A stretch of 7,958 nt of DNA, from assembly GCA_958346165.1 (NCBI GenBank), contig CATVQO010000058.1, forward strand, positions 1 to 7,958, in the 5' to 3' direction. The position numbers and the translations under genes were made by a program. Each line of letters starts with the position of its first letter. Within the stretch, counting starts at the first letter, position 1. This document shows positions 1-5,726 of the stretch, piece after piece. Below the pieces are notes generated by a model. The model was not told the origin of the DNA. It ran no database searches and saw only the letters and a list, made by a program, of their open reading frames with translations. Source of the DNA: an uncultured Collinsella sp. (GTDB taxonomy: Bacteria > Actinomycetota > Coriobacteriia > Coriobacteriales > Coriobacteriaceae).

Positions 1-50
1 CCGTCGATATCGCAGAACACGGCTTTGATGTGGCTGAAGGTGGTGTCCAT
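1..50 (-). CDS. HAD-family hydrolase, N-terminal fragment (cut by window edge)
   Basis: Reading the minus strand from an ATG at 48-50 gives MDTTFSHIKAVFCDIDG and then the window ends. The hydrophobic strand followed by DxDG (FCDIDG) is HAD motif I, whose first Asp is the nucleophile that forms the phospho-aspartate intermediate. Its position near residue 14 and the KAVFCDIDG spelling resemble Cof-type sugar-phosphate or flavin phosphatases, but 17 residues cannot settle the subfamily or substrate. An AGAAAGG-like ribosome binding site at 57-63 lies six bases before the ATG and supports this start. The gene is downstream of and parallel to the MFS gene, separated by a terminator-like hairpin, so it is probably transcribed on its own. 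Only the start is visible; the cap and the other catalytic motifs are outside the window. Confidence 0.7.
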   Translation of the reverse strand, partial: MDTTFSHIKAVFCDID

Positions 51-97
51 GGGGGGCCTTTCTGGGTTGTGCGACGGTGCTGAATGTGGCTGGAAAT

Positions 98-114
98 GGT
101 GTACATGGTATACC
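98..114. promoter_or_regulatory. Tandem GGTRTAC motif upstream of the HAD gene
   Basis: GGTGTACAT is followed directly by GGTATACC. The second half is an 8-bp perfect palindrome, and the two halves repeat with a 9-bp period. It lies about 50 bases upstream of the HAD start codon, where an operator could sit. No convincing -35/-10 pair can be aligned with it, so an operator role is only a possibility. Confidence 0.2.
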
Positions 115-140
115 AAGGCGCGCACGGAGCGCTTTGGAGC

Positions 141-178
141 AAAACCACCACAAAGGTGCCTGGCCCCTTTTGTGGTGG
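141..178 (-). terminator. Hairpin repeat A, copy 1; terminator-like on minus strand
   Basis: CCACCACAAAGG (145-156) pairs with CCTTTTGTGGTGG (166-178), with one bulged T, across a loop of about 9 bases. Read on the minus strand, the stem is followed by TTTTG, so it could act as an intrinsic terminator about 100 bases after the MFS stop codon. The first 30 bases (141-170) are identical to 1771-1800, so this is a dispersed repeat and not a one-off terminator. Confidence 0.5.
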
Positions 179-209
179 CCGAACCCGAAGGGTGGCCTGG
201 CCGGAGCGC

Positions 210-274
210 AAACCATCACAACATTCGACGTTTTTCGGCAAAATCGCGATTTTCATCTAATGTTGTGATGGTTT
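210..274 (-). repeat. 65-bp palindromic element, copy 1 (inverted orientation)
   Basis: Sixteen-base arms AAACCATCACAACATT (210-225) and AATGTTGTGATGGTTT (259-274) form a perfect inverted repeat. Inside is a second, nested perfect palindrome, AAAATCGCGATTTT (240-253). The element ends exactly against the MFS stop codon (275-277). Its reverse complement aligns without gaps to the copies at 4485-4549 and 5727-5791, so it lies in the opposite orientation. The inner part has diverged: of the central 45 positions compared with the 4485 copy, eight differ, while the outer stem is kept. Confidence 0.85.
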
Positions 275-1561
275 TTACTGCCTTGCGGCACGATCAAAAT
301 GTCGGCGTCCAAACAGCAGCAACGCCGCGGGAACCGCCGTCACGACCATGCCCGCACCAACGAGCGTCTGCTGCACGCCAAACGTCGCCGCCAGCCACGG
401 GGCAATCGCCAGCGGGGCCACGCCGGCGAACATGTTGCCAAAACCCATGACCGAGTTCACGCGACCGAGCTGCTCGAGCGGGGCCGTCGTTTGCACGATC
501 GTGTTGTGGAGCGGGTTGACGACGCCCCAGGCCACGCCCAGGGCAATCTGGCCAATGAGCGCCACGCCCACGTACGTTGTTCCCACGTAGAGCAGGCTTC
601 CCAGGCCCACGGATATGAGTGCCACGAGCAGCGTTTTGAGACTGACAAAGCGCGGCGGCAAGCGGAGCGCGAGGACGGCGCCCAGCACCGCGCCCACACC
701 GCTGGCCGACGAGAGCCAGCCCATCCACTCAACACCGACGTGCAGGACATCGCGGTAGAAGAACGACTCCAGCGGGTCAAAGGCACCGTAGCCAAAGTTT
801 GAAAGGAAAATAATGCAGAACAGCAGGGCGAGGACGCTGTTGGTGAAGACTGTCTTGATGCTGGTCGCGAAGGTGACGCGGGTGGATTTACTGGAGTCGG
901 AGCTTTGACTGGCGGTACTTGCCGTTGCGCTGCTGTCCGCGGGACTGCTTTCGCGCGTGGCGACGTGACCCGCTTGCGGCCTAAAGCCCCAACCGGCGAC
1001 GAGCGCCAGTACGGTAAAGATCATCATGAGCACGAACACCGCGCGCGACGACGCGGCCGCCGCGACAAAGCCGCCCAGTGTGGGGCCAACGATGATGCTA
1101 ACGTTTGAGAGCATGGCGATGGCGGAGTTGATGTCTTTGAGCTCGACAGGATCGTCAGTGAGGTAAGCCGGATAGGATGTGGCGATGGGCTGGGCAAACC
1201 CCATCACAAAGCCCAAGAGCGCCGCGCCGAGCAGGACGATGCCGGTCGCGCTACCAAAAACGAGGATTGCCGCGCCGGTTGCCAGCGTGCCCACGATGCT
1301 CAGCAAGAAATGACGGCGCGGGCCCCAGGCGTCGAGCGTCGCGCCACCCGCAAAGGATCCCAAGATCACGAATACGTTCATAAAAAGGACGGCTAGCGAT
1401 GTCGCCACAACCGAGGCATCGTCTGCATAGGTGAGCGTTCCGATGACACCGATGAAGTAGCTGGTCTGAAAGCCGGTATATATGAGGAAGCGCATTGCCA
1501 CCAGGTGCTTAGCCTGCGCGGACAGCGATGATTGAGGCTTTGAGAAAAGAGAGGCGAGCAT
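275..1561 (-). CDS. MFS-family exporter
   Basis: Polytopic membrane protein of 428 residues with about twelve hydrophobic segments, in two halves of six joined by a hydrophilic Ser/Thr-rich loop (about residues 200-230). The sequence GGATLDAWGPRR (72-83) after the second helix matches the loop 2-3 signature of the major facilitator superfamily, and GVVNPLHNTIVQ near residue 346 resembles the equivalent in drug and siderophore exporters (MFS_3/MefA-like). It probably expels a small molecule using the proton gradient; the substrate cannot be inferred. I chose the ATG at 1559-1561 because AAGGAG lies five bases upstream and the homologous-looking helix soon follows. Two earlier in-frame ATGs (1600 and 1639) arise from a 39-bp tandem duplication and would give 441 or 454 residues. 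It is monocistronic, flanked by hairpins on both sides. Confidence 0.85.
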   Translation of the reverse strand: MLASLFSKPQSSLSAQAKHLVAMRFLIYTGFQTSYFIGVIGTLTYADDASVVATSLAVLFMNVFVILGSFAGGATLDAWGPRRHFLLSIVGTLATGAAILVFGSATGIVLLGAALLGFVMGFAQPIATSYPAYLTDDPVELKDINSAIAMLSNVSIIVGPTLGGFVAAAASSRAVFVLMMIFTVLALVAGWGFRPQAGHVATRESSPADSSATASTASQSSDSSKSTRVTFATSIKTVFTNSVLALLFCIIFLSNFGYGAFDPLESFFYRDVLHVGVEWMGWLSSASGVGAVLGAVLALRLPPRFVSLKTLLVALISVGLGSLLYVGTTYVGVALIGQIALGVAWGVVNPLHNTIVQTTAPLEQLGRVNSVMGFGNMFAGVAPLAIAPWLAATFGVQQTLVGAGMVVTAVPAALLLFGRRHFDRAARQ

Positions 1562-1636
1562 GGAGACTCCTTGTTTCATACGAATACGGGCGGTGGGCAT
1601 GGAGACTCCTTGTTTCATACGAATACGGGCGGTGGG
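1559..1636 (-). repeat. Exact 39-bp tandem duplication carrying an RBS and start codon
   Basis: Bases 1559-1597 and 1598-1636 are identical, and the first three bases of the unit recur at 1637-1639. On the minus strand each unit holds AAGGAGTCTCCATG, a strong ribosome binding site five bases before an ATG. Because 39 is divisible by three and the unit contains no stop, all ATGs are in frame with the MFS gene. Translation from the outermost ATG would add MPTARIRMKQGVS twice. It was most likely produced by a recent tandem-duplication event in the leader. Confidence 0.9.
1567..1572 (-). promoter_or_regulatory. Ribosome binding site of the MFS gene
   Basis: AAGGAG on the minus strand, five bases before the ATG at 1559-1561, decides the proximal start. 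An identical site at 1606-1611 precedes the upstream ATG at 1598-1600 through the tandem duplication, so ribosomes have two equivalent, in-frame entry points. The outermost ATG (1637-1639) has only a weak GGTGGTGA in front of it. Confidence 0.7.
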
Positions 1637-1736
1637 CATTCACCACCGTCTGTCAAATCAATCTATTCGCAAGAAACACTAAGGACGCATCAAGCCCCTT
1701 CTCTCCGTTTTTCGCCCGTCATGAACTACTTGGTAG

Positions 1737-1766
1737 ATTGTAAGGCATGCCCCACACATCTACCAA
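1737..1766 (-). promoter_or_regulatory. Candidate promoter of the MFS gene
   Basis: On the minus strand TTGGTA (1761-1766) and TACAAT (1737-1742) are separated by 18 bases, a reasonable -35/-10 pair. It sits just after the minus-strand terminator-like hairpin at 1770-1807, which is where a new transcript would be expected to begin. The predicted leader is about 170 bases. The call rests on consensus matching only. Confidence 0.35.
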
Positions 1767-1769
1767 AGC

Positions 1770-1807
1770 AAAAACCACCACAAAGGTGCCTGGCCCCTTT
1801 GTGGTGG
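1770..1807 (-). terminator. Hairpin repeat A, copy 2; terminator-like on minus strand
   Basis: CCACCACAAAGG (1775-1786) and CCTTTGTGGTGG (1796-1807) form a perfect 12-bp stem with a 9-base loop. On the minus strand the stem is followed by TTTTTG (complement of 1770-1774), giving a good intrinsic terminator for the moaA/moaC-mobB operon. Bases 1771-1800 are identical to 141-170; copy 1 has one extra T in its right arm. Both copies have the same orientation and both lie downstream of minus-strand genes. Confidence 0.6.
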
Positions 1808-1828
1808 AAATGACGTTTGCCCAGATAA

Positions 1829-1865
1829 AACCTGCCAAAACAAACCTGTCCCTTTTTGGCATGTT
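1829..1865 (-). terminator. Second hairpin after moaC-mobB, possible terminator
   Basis: AACCTGCCAAAA (1829-1840) pairs with TTTTGGCATGTT (1854-1865) with one mismatch and a 13-base loop. On the minus strand the arm ends in GGCAGGTTTTATC, a modest T-run. Its loop/right-arm text CCTGTCCCTTTTTGG resembles CCTGGCCCCTTTGTGG in the neighbouring hairpin, so the two may be variants of one repeat family. It could be a second, weaker terminator. Confidence 0.4.
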
Positions 1866-1880
1866 ATGGCAGCGCAGCGA

Positions 1881-1980
1881 GCCGGTTCCAAGTGCCCCAG
1901 GTCGCCCCGAAAGAGGAGCGACGCGTACTTTGGTACGCGAGCGACGGCTTGAGGGGCGAGATGGGGTGCTTGGGGCCGGC
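1881..1980 (+). repeat. Long two-tier hairpin abutting the moaC-mobB stop codon
   Basis: The 28-base arms at 1881-1908 and 1953-1980 pair in 22 Watson-Crick and four G-T positions with two mismatches. A nested hairpin CGCGTAC-TTTG-GTACGCG (1922-1939) sits in the middle. All four wobble positions are G-T on the plus strand and would be unpaired A-C on the minus strand, so the plus-strand single strand or RNA folds better. There is no T-run on either side, so it is not a classical terminator. It resembles the stem-loop REP type of intergenic repeat, although only one copy is present here. Confidence 0.65.
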
Positions 1981-1986
1981 GCAGCG

Positions 1987-3294
1987 TCAAGCCTGAAGGT
2001 GGTCTTGGATGAGATCGCAGATGGCTCGGGCATCGTTGATGTTGATGGCTCGGGTCGCAAAGCCGGCGTCGAAGGCCTGACGCGCCAGGGCCTCGTTGCA
2101 GGCAAGGGCCAGCGTGTGACCGTCGACCAGGTCGAGCGAGCTCTTGCCGCGCAGACGGTCGACACCGGAGCGCGCGACCACGATGTTGTCGAAGCCCTCG
2201 GTCTTGTAGCCCTCGATGATCACCACGTCGACATCGTTGTAGCGCGACAGTAGCTCGCGCGCGGGCATCTCGTCCTCCTCGCGTGTGTCGGCGTACTCCG
2301 CCCAGCGCGTGGCGCAGATAAGGCCCACGTGCTTGGAGCCGGCCTGGTGATGGCGCCACGTATCCTTAGCGGGTACATCGATATCAAAGCCGTGATGCCC
2401 ATGATGCTTGAGCGAACCCACGCGCAGGCCGCGGCGGGTGAGTTCGGCGATAACCTTCTCGACGAGCGTGGTCTTGCCCGAGTTTTGGTAGCCGATAAAC
2501 GCGATCGCGGGGACGGCCGGAGTGGGAGCTGCGGGCGCGACGGCGACGGATGCGCTCGCGGGCGCGTTGCCCGCGGCTCCCACGGCCTCAACGGCAGCGG
2601 CCCGACGCTCTGCGCGATCCCACACACCCGAGCGGCCGCCCTCCTTGTGCAGCAGGCGCACGTCGACGATCTCCATGCCGCGATCGACCGCCTTGCACAT
2701 GTCATAGATCGTTAGGCACGCGGCACTCGCGCCGGTCAGGGCCTCCATCTCGATACCCGTCTTTCCCGTTACGCCGGCCGTAACCAGCACGTGAAAGCCA
2801 ACCTGTCCGTCCGCGCGCGCCGGCGCCCAGCCCTCGGGCACGTCCTCGGCCGGCGTCCCCGCCGAAGCGATGGGCGCAATGTCGCACTTGCTCTTGGTAA
2901 TGAGCAGCGGATGGCACATGGGGATGATGTCGCTCGTGCGCTTGATGGCCATGATGCCCGCCACGCGCGCGCAGGCAAGCACATCGCCCTTTTTGGCGCG
3001 GTCCTGCAGCACCATGGCCTGCGTCTCGGGGTGCATGAGGATGGTGCCCTCGGCGATAGCGATGCGATGGGTCTCGGCCTTGTCGGACACGTCGACCATG
3101 CGAACCTCGCCCTTGGCGTCCACGTGCGTCAGTTCGTCGCGACGGGCGTCGCGGGCGGGCTCGGTGGCAGCACTGGTAGTCGGCTGCGCGGACGCGTCGA
3201 CGTTGCCAGCATTCGCCGCGACCGTGGCTTTGTGGGCAGACATCGCGGCCCTGCGAGCGGCCTTGGTGGCATCGGCGTACCTGCTCTTGGCCAT
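1987..3294 (-). CDS. moaC-mobB: MoaC-MobB fusion: cPMP synthase joined to a molybdopterin-guanine dinucleotide accessory GTPase
   Basis: A 435-residue protein in two recognisable parts. After an Ala-rich tail (1-55), residues 55-227 are MoaC, which rearranges the MoaA product into cyclic pyranopterin monophosphate. K102 in KKGD, H128 in PMCHPL, and D198 and K201 in YDMCKA correspond to E. coli K51, H77, D128 and K131. About 19 extra residues (143-162) sit between the histidine and the lysine. An Ala/Pro linker (228-262) leads to MobB (263-435), with Walker A GYQNSGKT (268-275), the KHHGHHGFDIDVPAKDTWRH stretch and VVIIEGYK (357-364). MobB binds GTP and assists MobA in attaching GMP. The ATG at 3292-3294 is chosen over one at 3339 because GGAGG lies eight bases upstream. 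It starts four bases after moaA ends, so the two are co-transcribed and probably coupled. No frameshift is seen; both halves look functional. Confidence 0.92.
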   Translation of the reverse strand: MAKSRYADATKAARRAAMSAHKATVAANAGNVDASAQPTTSAATEPARDARRDELTHVDAKGEVRMVDVSDKAETHRIAIAEGTILMHPETQAMVLQDRAKKGDVLACARVAGIMAIKRTSDIIPMCHPLLITKSKCDIAPIASAGTPAEDVPEGWAPARADGQVGFHVLVTAGVTGKTGIEMEALTGASAACLTIYDMCKAVDRGMEIVDVRLLHKEGGRSGVWDRAERRAAAVEAVGAAGNAPASASVAVAPAAPTPAVPAIAFIGYQNSGKTTLVEKVIAELTRRGLRVGSLKHHGHHGFDIDVPAKDTWRHHQAGSKHVGLICATRWAEYADTREEDEMPARELLSRYNDVDVVIIEGYKTEGFDNIVVARSGVDRLRGKSSLDLVDGHTLALACNEALARQAFDAGFATRAININDARAICDLIQDHLQA

Positions 3295-3298
3295 ATGA

Positions 3299-4354
3299 TC
3301 ATCCTCCGATTTGGGACATAAATCGTTGCGTGCCCTCAATTATCGCGTGTTCCTGCGGTTTGTGGGCCACGGCATCGCGCCAAATCGAAAGCACCTGCAT
3401 ATCATCACCACGACGCAGCGCCTCACGCACCGAATACTCGGCATCGCTGAACAGGCACGGACGCACGTTGCCATCGGCCGTCAGGCGCAGACGGTTGCAG
3501 TTCGCGCAAAAATGGTTGGACATGGCGCTGATGAAGCCGACCGTACCCGCCGCACCCGGAAAGTGCCAATAGCGCGCAGGGCCCGCGCCGGCAGGGGCGT
3601 CGTTGATGTCGAGCGGCTCGAGCTCGCCCAGTCCCGTCGCGGCGGCCCCGTCATTGATGCGCGCCCGCAGCTCGTCGCTCGGCACGGTATCGCTCGCGTC
3701 CCACAGCTCGGGATTGAGCGCGGGCGCATGCGGGTCCACAGTGCAATGCGAGCTCGTGTGCTCGTCGCCGATGGGCATGTATTCGATAAAGCGCAGGTGG
3801 ATGGGGCGGTCGAGCGTGAGCCTCGCGAGGGCCGCCACATCCTGGTTGAGCCGGCGCACCACAACGCAGTTGACCTTAACGGGCTCAAAGCCCCAAGCCA
3901 GCGCCGCGTCGATGCCCGCCATGGTCTGCTCGAGCCGGCCCAGGCGCGTGATCTTTCCAAACAGATCGGGGTCGAGCGTGTCGAGCGAGATGTTGACGCG
4001 GTCAAGCCCGGCATCTTTGAGCTGCGGCGCCAGCTTGGGCAGCAGGGCGCCGTTGGTGGTAAGCGAGATGTCCTCGATCTGCGGGATCGCGCGGATATCG
4101 CGAATGAGCGGGATGATGCGCCGGCTGACCAGCGGCTCGCCACCCGTCAGGCGCACGTGGCGAATGCCCCCTCCCGCCACCAGGCGCACAAAGCGGGCGA
4201 TTTCCTCGGCACTGAGCAGCTCGTCGTGCGCACGGGGCGCCACGCCATCGGCCGGCATGCAGTAAACGCAGCGGAAATTGCACTTGTCGGTAACGGCAAT
4301 GCGCAGGTAGTTGATATCGCGGCCAAAACCGTCATGTTGCACGTACCCGTCCAC
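3299..4354 (-). CDS. moaA: GTP 3',8-cyclase MoaA (radical SAM)
   Basis: A 351-residue cytosolic enzyme that starts molybdenum-cofactor synthesis by converting GTP to 3',8-cyclo-7,8-dihydro-GTP, the substrate of MoaC. The radical-SAM cluster motif CNFRCVYC (C25, C29, C32) is intact, followed by the SAM-binding GGEP (71-74). The second, substrate-side [4Fe-4S] motif is CANC (C283, C286) plus C300, inside the typical HFCANCNRLRLTADG stretch. The protein ends in Gly-Gly, the C-terminal pair known to be needed for activity. The length is normal for the family, with a somewhat long acidic stretch near residues 200-260. The start is a GTG at 4352-4354 with GGAGG five bases upstream. It is the first gene of a two-gene operon with moaC-mobB, so consecutive enzymes are made together. 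Confidence 0.96.
   Translation of the reverse strand: MDGYVQHDGFGRDINYLRIAVTDKCNFRCVYCMPADGVAPRAHDELLSAEEIARFVRLVAGGGIRHVRLTGGEPLVSRRIIPLIRDIRAIPQIEDISLTTNGALLPKLAPQLKDAGLDRVNISLDTLDPDLFGKITRLGRLEQTMAGIDAALAWGFEPVKVNCVVVRRLNQDVAALARLTLDRPIHLRFIEYMPIGDEHTSSHCTVDPHAPALNPELWDASDTVPSDELRARINDGAAATGLGELEPLDINDAPAGAGPARYWHFPGAAGTVGFISAMSNHFCANCNRLRLTADGNVRPCLFSDAEYSVREALRRGDDMQVLSIWRDAVAHKPQEHAIIEGTQRFMSQIGG
3303..3307 (-). promoter_or_regulatory. moaC-mobB ribosome binding site inside the end of moaA
   Basis: GGAGG, eight bases before the ATG at 3292-3294, is formed by the last two glycine codons of moaA (GGA GGA TGA). The same bases thus encode the C-terminal Gly-Gly of MoaA and the ribosome binding site of the next gene. 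This fixes the start of moaC-mobB and points to translational coupling. Confidence 0.75.
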
Positions 4355-4359
4355 GCAGC

Positions 4360-4364
4360 CCTCC
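4360..4364 (-). promoter_or_regulatory. moaA ribosome binding site, supporting a GTG start
   Basis: GGAGG in the run GAGGGGAGGG, five bases before the GTG at 4352-4354. No better-placed ATG lies nearby in frame, so the GTG start is preferred. Confidence 0.65.
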
Positions 4365-4394
4365 CCTCGCGCGGCGTTTTATTCTTCGGAAAAC

Positions 4395-4400
4395 ATAATA
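4395..4400 (-). promoter_or_regulatory. Possible -10 element of the moaA operon
   Basis: TATTAT on the minus strand, in the most A/T-rich pocket of the 4355-4484 spacer and about 40 bases from the GTG start. The sequence 17-18 bases upstream is a poor -35, so activation by a regulator or a different promoter is possible. I could not recognise a molybdenum-cofactor riboswitch fold by eye. Confidence 0.3.
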
Positions 4401-4484
4401 CCCCACAAGAGAATCATGCCGACACCCGTACGACAGGACAGGTCGCTTCGAGCAAAACGGACTTCCCAAGCCCATCCTCAACAC

Positions 4485-4549
4485 AGACCATCACAACATT
4501 CGATGCTTTTCCCGTTTTTGACGAAAAACGTCGAATGTTGTGATGGCTT
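4485..4549 (+). repeat. 65-bp palindromic element, copy 2
   Basis: CCATCACAACATTCGA (4488-4503) and TCGAATGTTGTGATGG (4531-4546) are perfect 16-bp arms. A nested stem CGTTTTT (4513-4519) with AAAAACG (4524-4530) sits asymmetrically against the right arm, leaving TGCTTTTCC unpaired on the left. It is 60 of 65 bases identical to the copy at 5727-5791, in the same orientation. It lies 38 bases past the stop codon of the 4588-5625 gene. Confidence 0.88.
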
Positions 4550-4587
4550 GCCTGCCCACGGCACCCCGTAGAAAGGCCAGAACGCCC

Positions 4588-5625
4588 CTAAAGGCCGCCG
4601 TCCCAGTGCCGAATCACGAATTCTCGCAGGTCGTTTTGACGTTTCTGGAACGCTTCGCTTCGGTCGCACTTGAGACCCATAGCGAGTGCGATGGCGTTCA
4701 TCGCCCGGTGCAATTGCAGCTGATGGGCAAACTGGGTCCCGGTGAGGACGATCGTCCTAAAGCCCAGCGCGCTCAGCACGGTCATACGCTCCGCATCCGA
4801 CGCGCTGCGCTGTTTATCAAGATGGTCCGAGCCGTTGTATTCAACCCCCGTACCGCTCGCAGGCGCATATACGTCGATCTCGAAATACCCGGCCTTTGCG
4901 AGATACTTGAACTCGTTGGGAACATTGACCCGATGGTTGAGCTCGACCTTGGCGTATCCCAGCCCTCCCTGGGAACGCTTTGCTACGACCATGATTGCGG
5001 TGGCCGTCTCCATGGGCGACCGCGCGCCATCGTGCACGCGCCTGAGCACGGCAGCCGCGCGTATAGCCCCCTGACGAGATCGGTTCTCATTGCAATAGGC
5101 AATCAAGTCGGCAACGGTATACCTCTGCCCCATCTCGATATAATCGCCTGTTGACAGATGATTCAAATGGTATCGGGCGCAGATTTCATACCCATATTCC
5201 AGCTGCTCGGGCTCACTCATCCACGAACCCGCCTGGACAAAGCACATGGCCTCATCAACCACTAGAAGGTCCTCTGCCACCTCGATAAGATGGCCCGGAG
5301 GTACCGGCGACCCAAACACGTGGCACCTAAATCCAGCCGGCGTCGAGCGCTCAAAATCGAAGTTGACGAGCGTGTCGACATGATCGAGCTCTTCTCGTGG
5401 AATACCGAGCGAGACCAGATAGTCGGTAACGATCCCAACTGCCGTTGAAGCCCTCAGGCCCTTGGCATCGAGTCCCAATTTGGGCAGGCTCGCAGTCGGC
5501 TCCGCCTCGTTAGCAAGCGAGTCCCCATCGTATAGACTGCTTGCTCGCGAGAGCGGCTCGGACGGGCGCGCCACGTTGTGGTACAGCCAGGCAGTCTTAT
5601 GGGACAGGACGATCGGCAGGTCCAT
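4588..5625 (-). CDS. AbiEi-like protein with DUF559/Vsr-type endonuclease-like domain
   Basis: A 345-residue soluble protein. The order of its parts resembles actinobacterial proteins annotated as AbiEi-type antitoxin or DUF559 endonuclease-domain proteins: an N-terminal part with a beta-rich segment, a middle helical segment (around 165-200), then the marker RSPMET (202-207) and a C-terminal nuclease-like fold. In that fold D251 in FEIDVYAP and E262 in VEYNG, with E206, match the acidic residues of the PD-(D/E)XK arrangement, followed by D277/R280 and LGFRTIVLT. The ATG has GGAGG four bases upstream. No AbiEii-like nucleotidyltransferase toxin lies beside it, so a toxin-antitoxin role is not supported here; it stands alone between palindromes. 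The biological role is unknown to me, and the assignment is from pattern recognition only. No signal peptide or membrane helix is evident. Confidence 0.6.
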   Translation of the reverse strand: MDLPIVLSHKTAWLYHNVARPSEPLSRASSLYDGDSLANEAEPTASLPKLGLDAKGLRASTAVGIVTDYLVSLGIPREELDHVDTLVNFDFERSTPAGFRCHVFGSPVPPGHLIEVAEDLLVVDEAMCFVQAGSWMSEPEQLEYGYEICARYHLNHLSTGDYIEMGQRYTVADLIAYCNENRSRQGAIRAAAVLRRVHDGARSPMETATAIMVVAKRSQGGLGYAKVELNHRVNVPNEFKYLAKAGYFEIDVYAPASGTGVEYNGSDHLDKQRSASDAERMTVLSALGFRTIVLTGTQFAHQLQLHRAMNAIALAMGLKCDRSEAFQKRQNDLREFVIRHWDGGL

Positions 5626-5726
5626 GAGCCCTCCAATGGAGTCGGATAACCAACCTTATTCCCCTGCTCACGGGTCCACACACCTTCGTGCGCAAGAAAG
5701 CGATTCCACCCGGTCGAGTGGCAGAA

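Larger units (their letters stand above)
1562..1986. other. 425-base intergenic region between moaC-mobB and the MFS gene
   Basis: No gene is seen here. From the right it holds a long hairpin next to the moaC-mobB stop (1881-1980), a second hairpin (1829-1865), a third hairpin with a minus-strand T-run (1770-1807), a candidate MFS promoter (1737-1766), an A/T-richer leader, and the duplicated ribosome binding site segment (1559-1639). Open frames across it lack ribosome binding sites and recognisable protein character. Confidence 0.7.

Noticed and set aside
25..450. Plus-strand open frame spanning the left intergenic region and the end of the MFS gene
   Set aside because: No ribosome binding site or protein-like composition; it runs through two palindromic repeats and antisense to the well-supported MFS gene.
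1747..2253. Plus-strand open frame across the hairpin cluster and the 3' end of moaC-mobB
   Set aside because: Its first half is made of repeat hairpins and the rest is the antisense shadow of MobB; there is no family resemblance.
3294..3339. Upstream ATG at 3339 as the start of moaC-mobB
   Set aside because: It would overlap moaA by 41 bases and lacks a ribosome binding site, whereas the ATG at 3292-3294 has GGAGG at good spacing.
4355..4484. Possible molybdenum-cofactor riboswitch upstream of moaA
   Set aside because: The spacer is short and I could not draw the conserved multi-stem fold; a covariance-model search would be needed to claim it.
3311..4543. Long plus-strand open frame of about 410 codons opposite moaA
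   Set aside because: It is a mirror of GC-rich moaA on the other strand, Arg/His/Ala-rich with no domain, and it ends inside palindrome copy 2.
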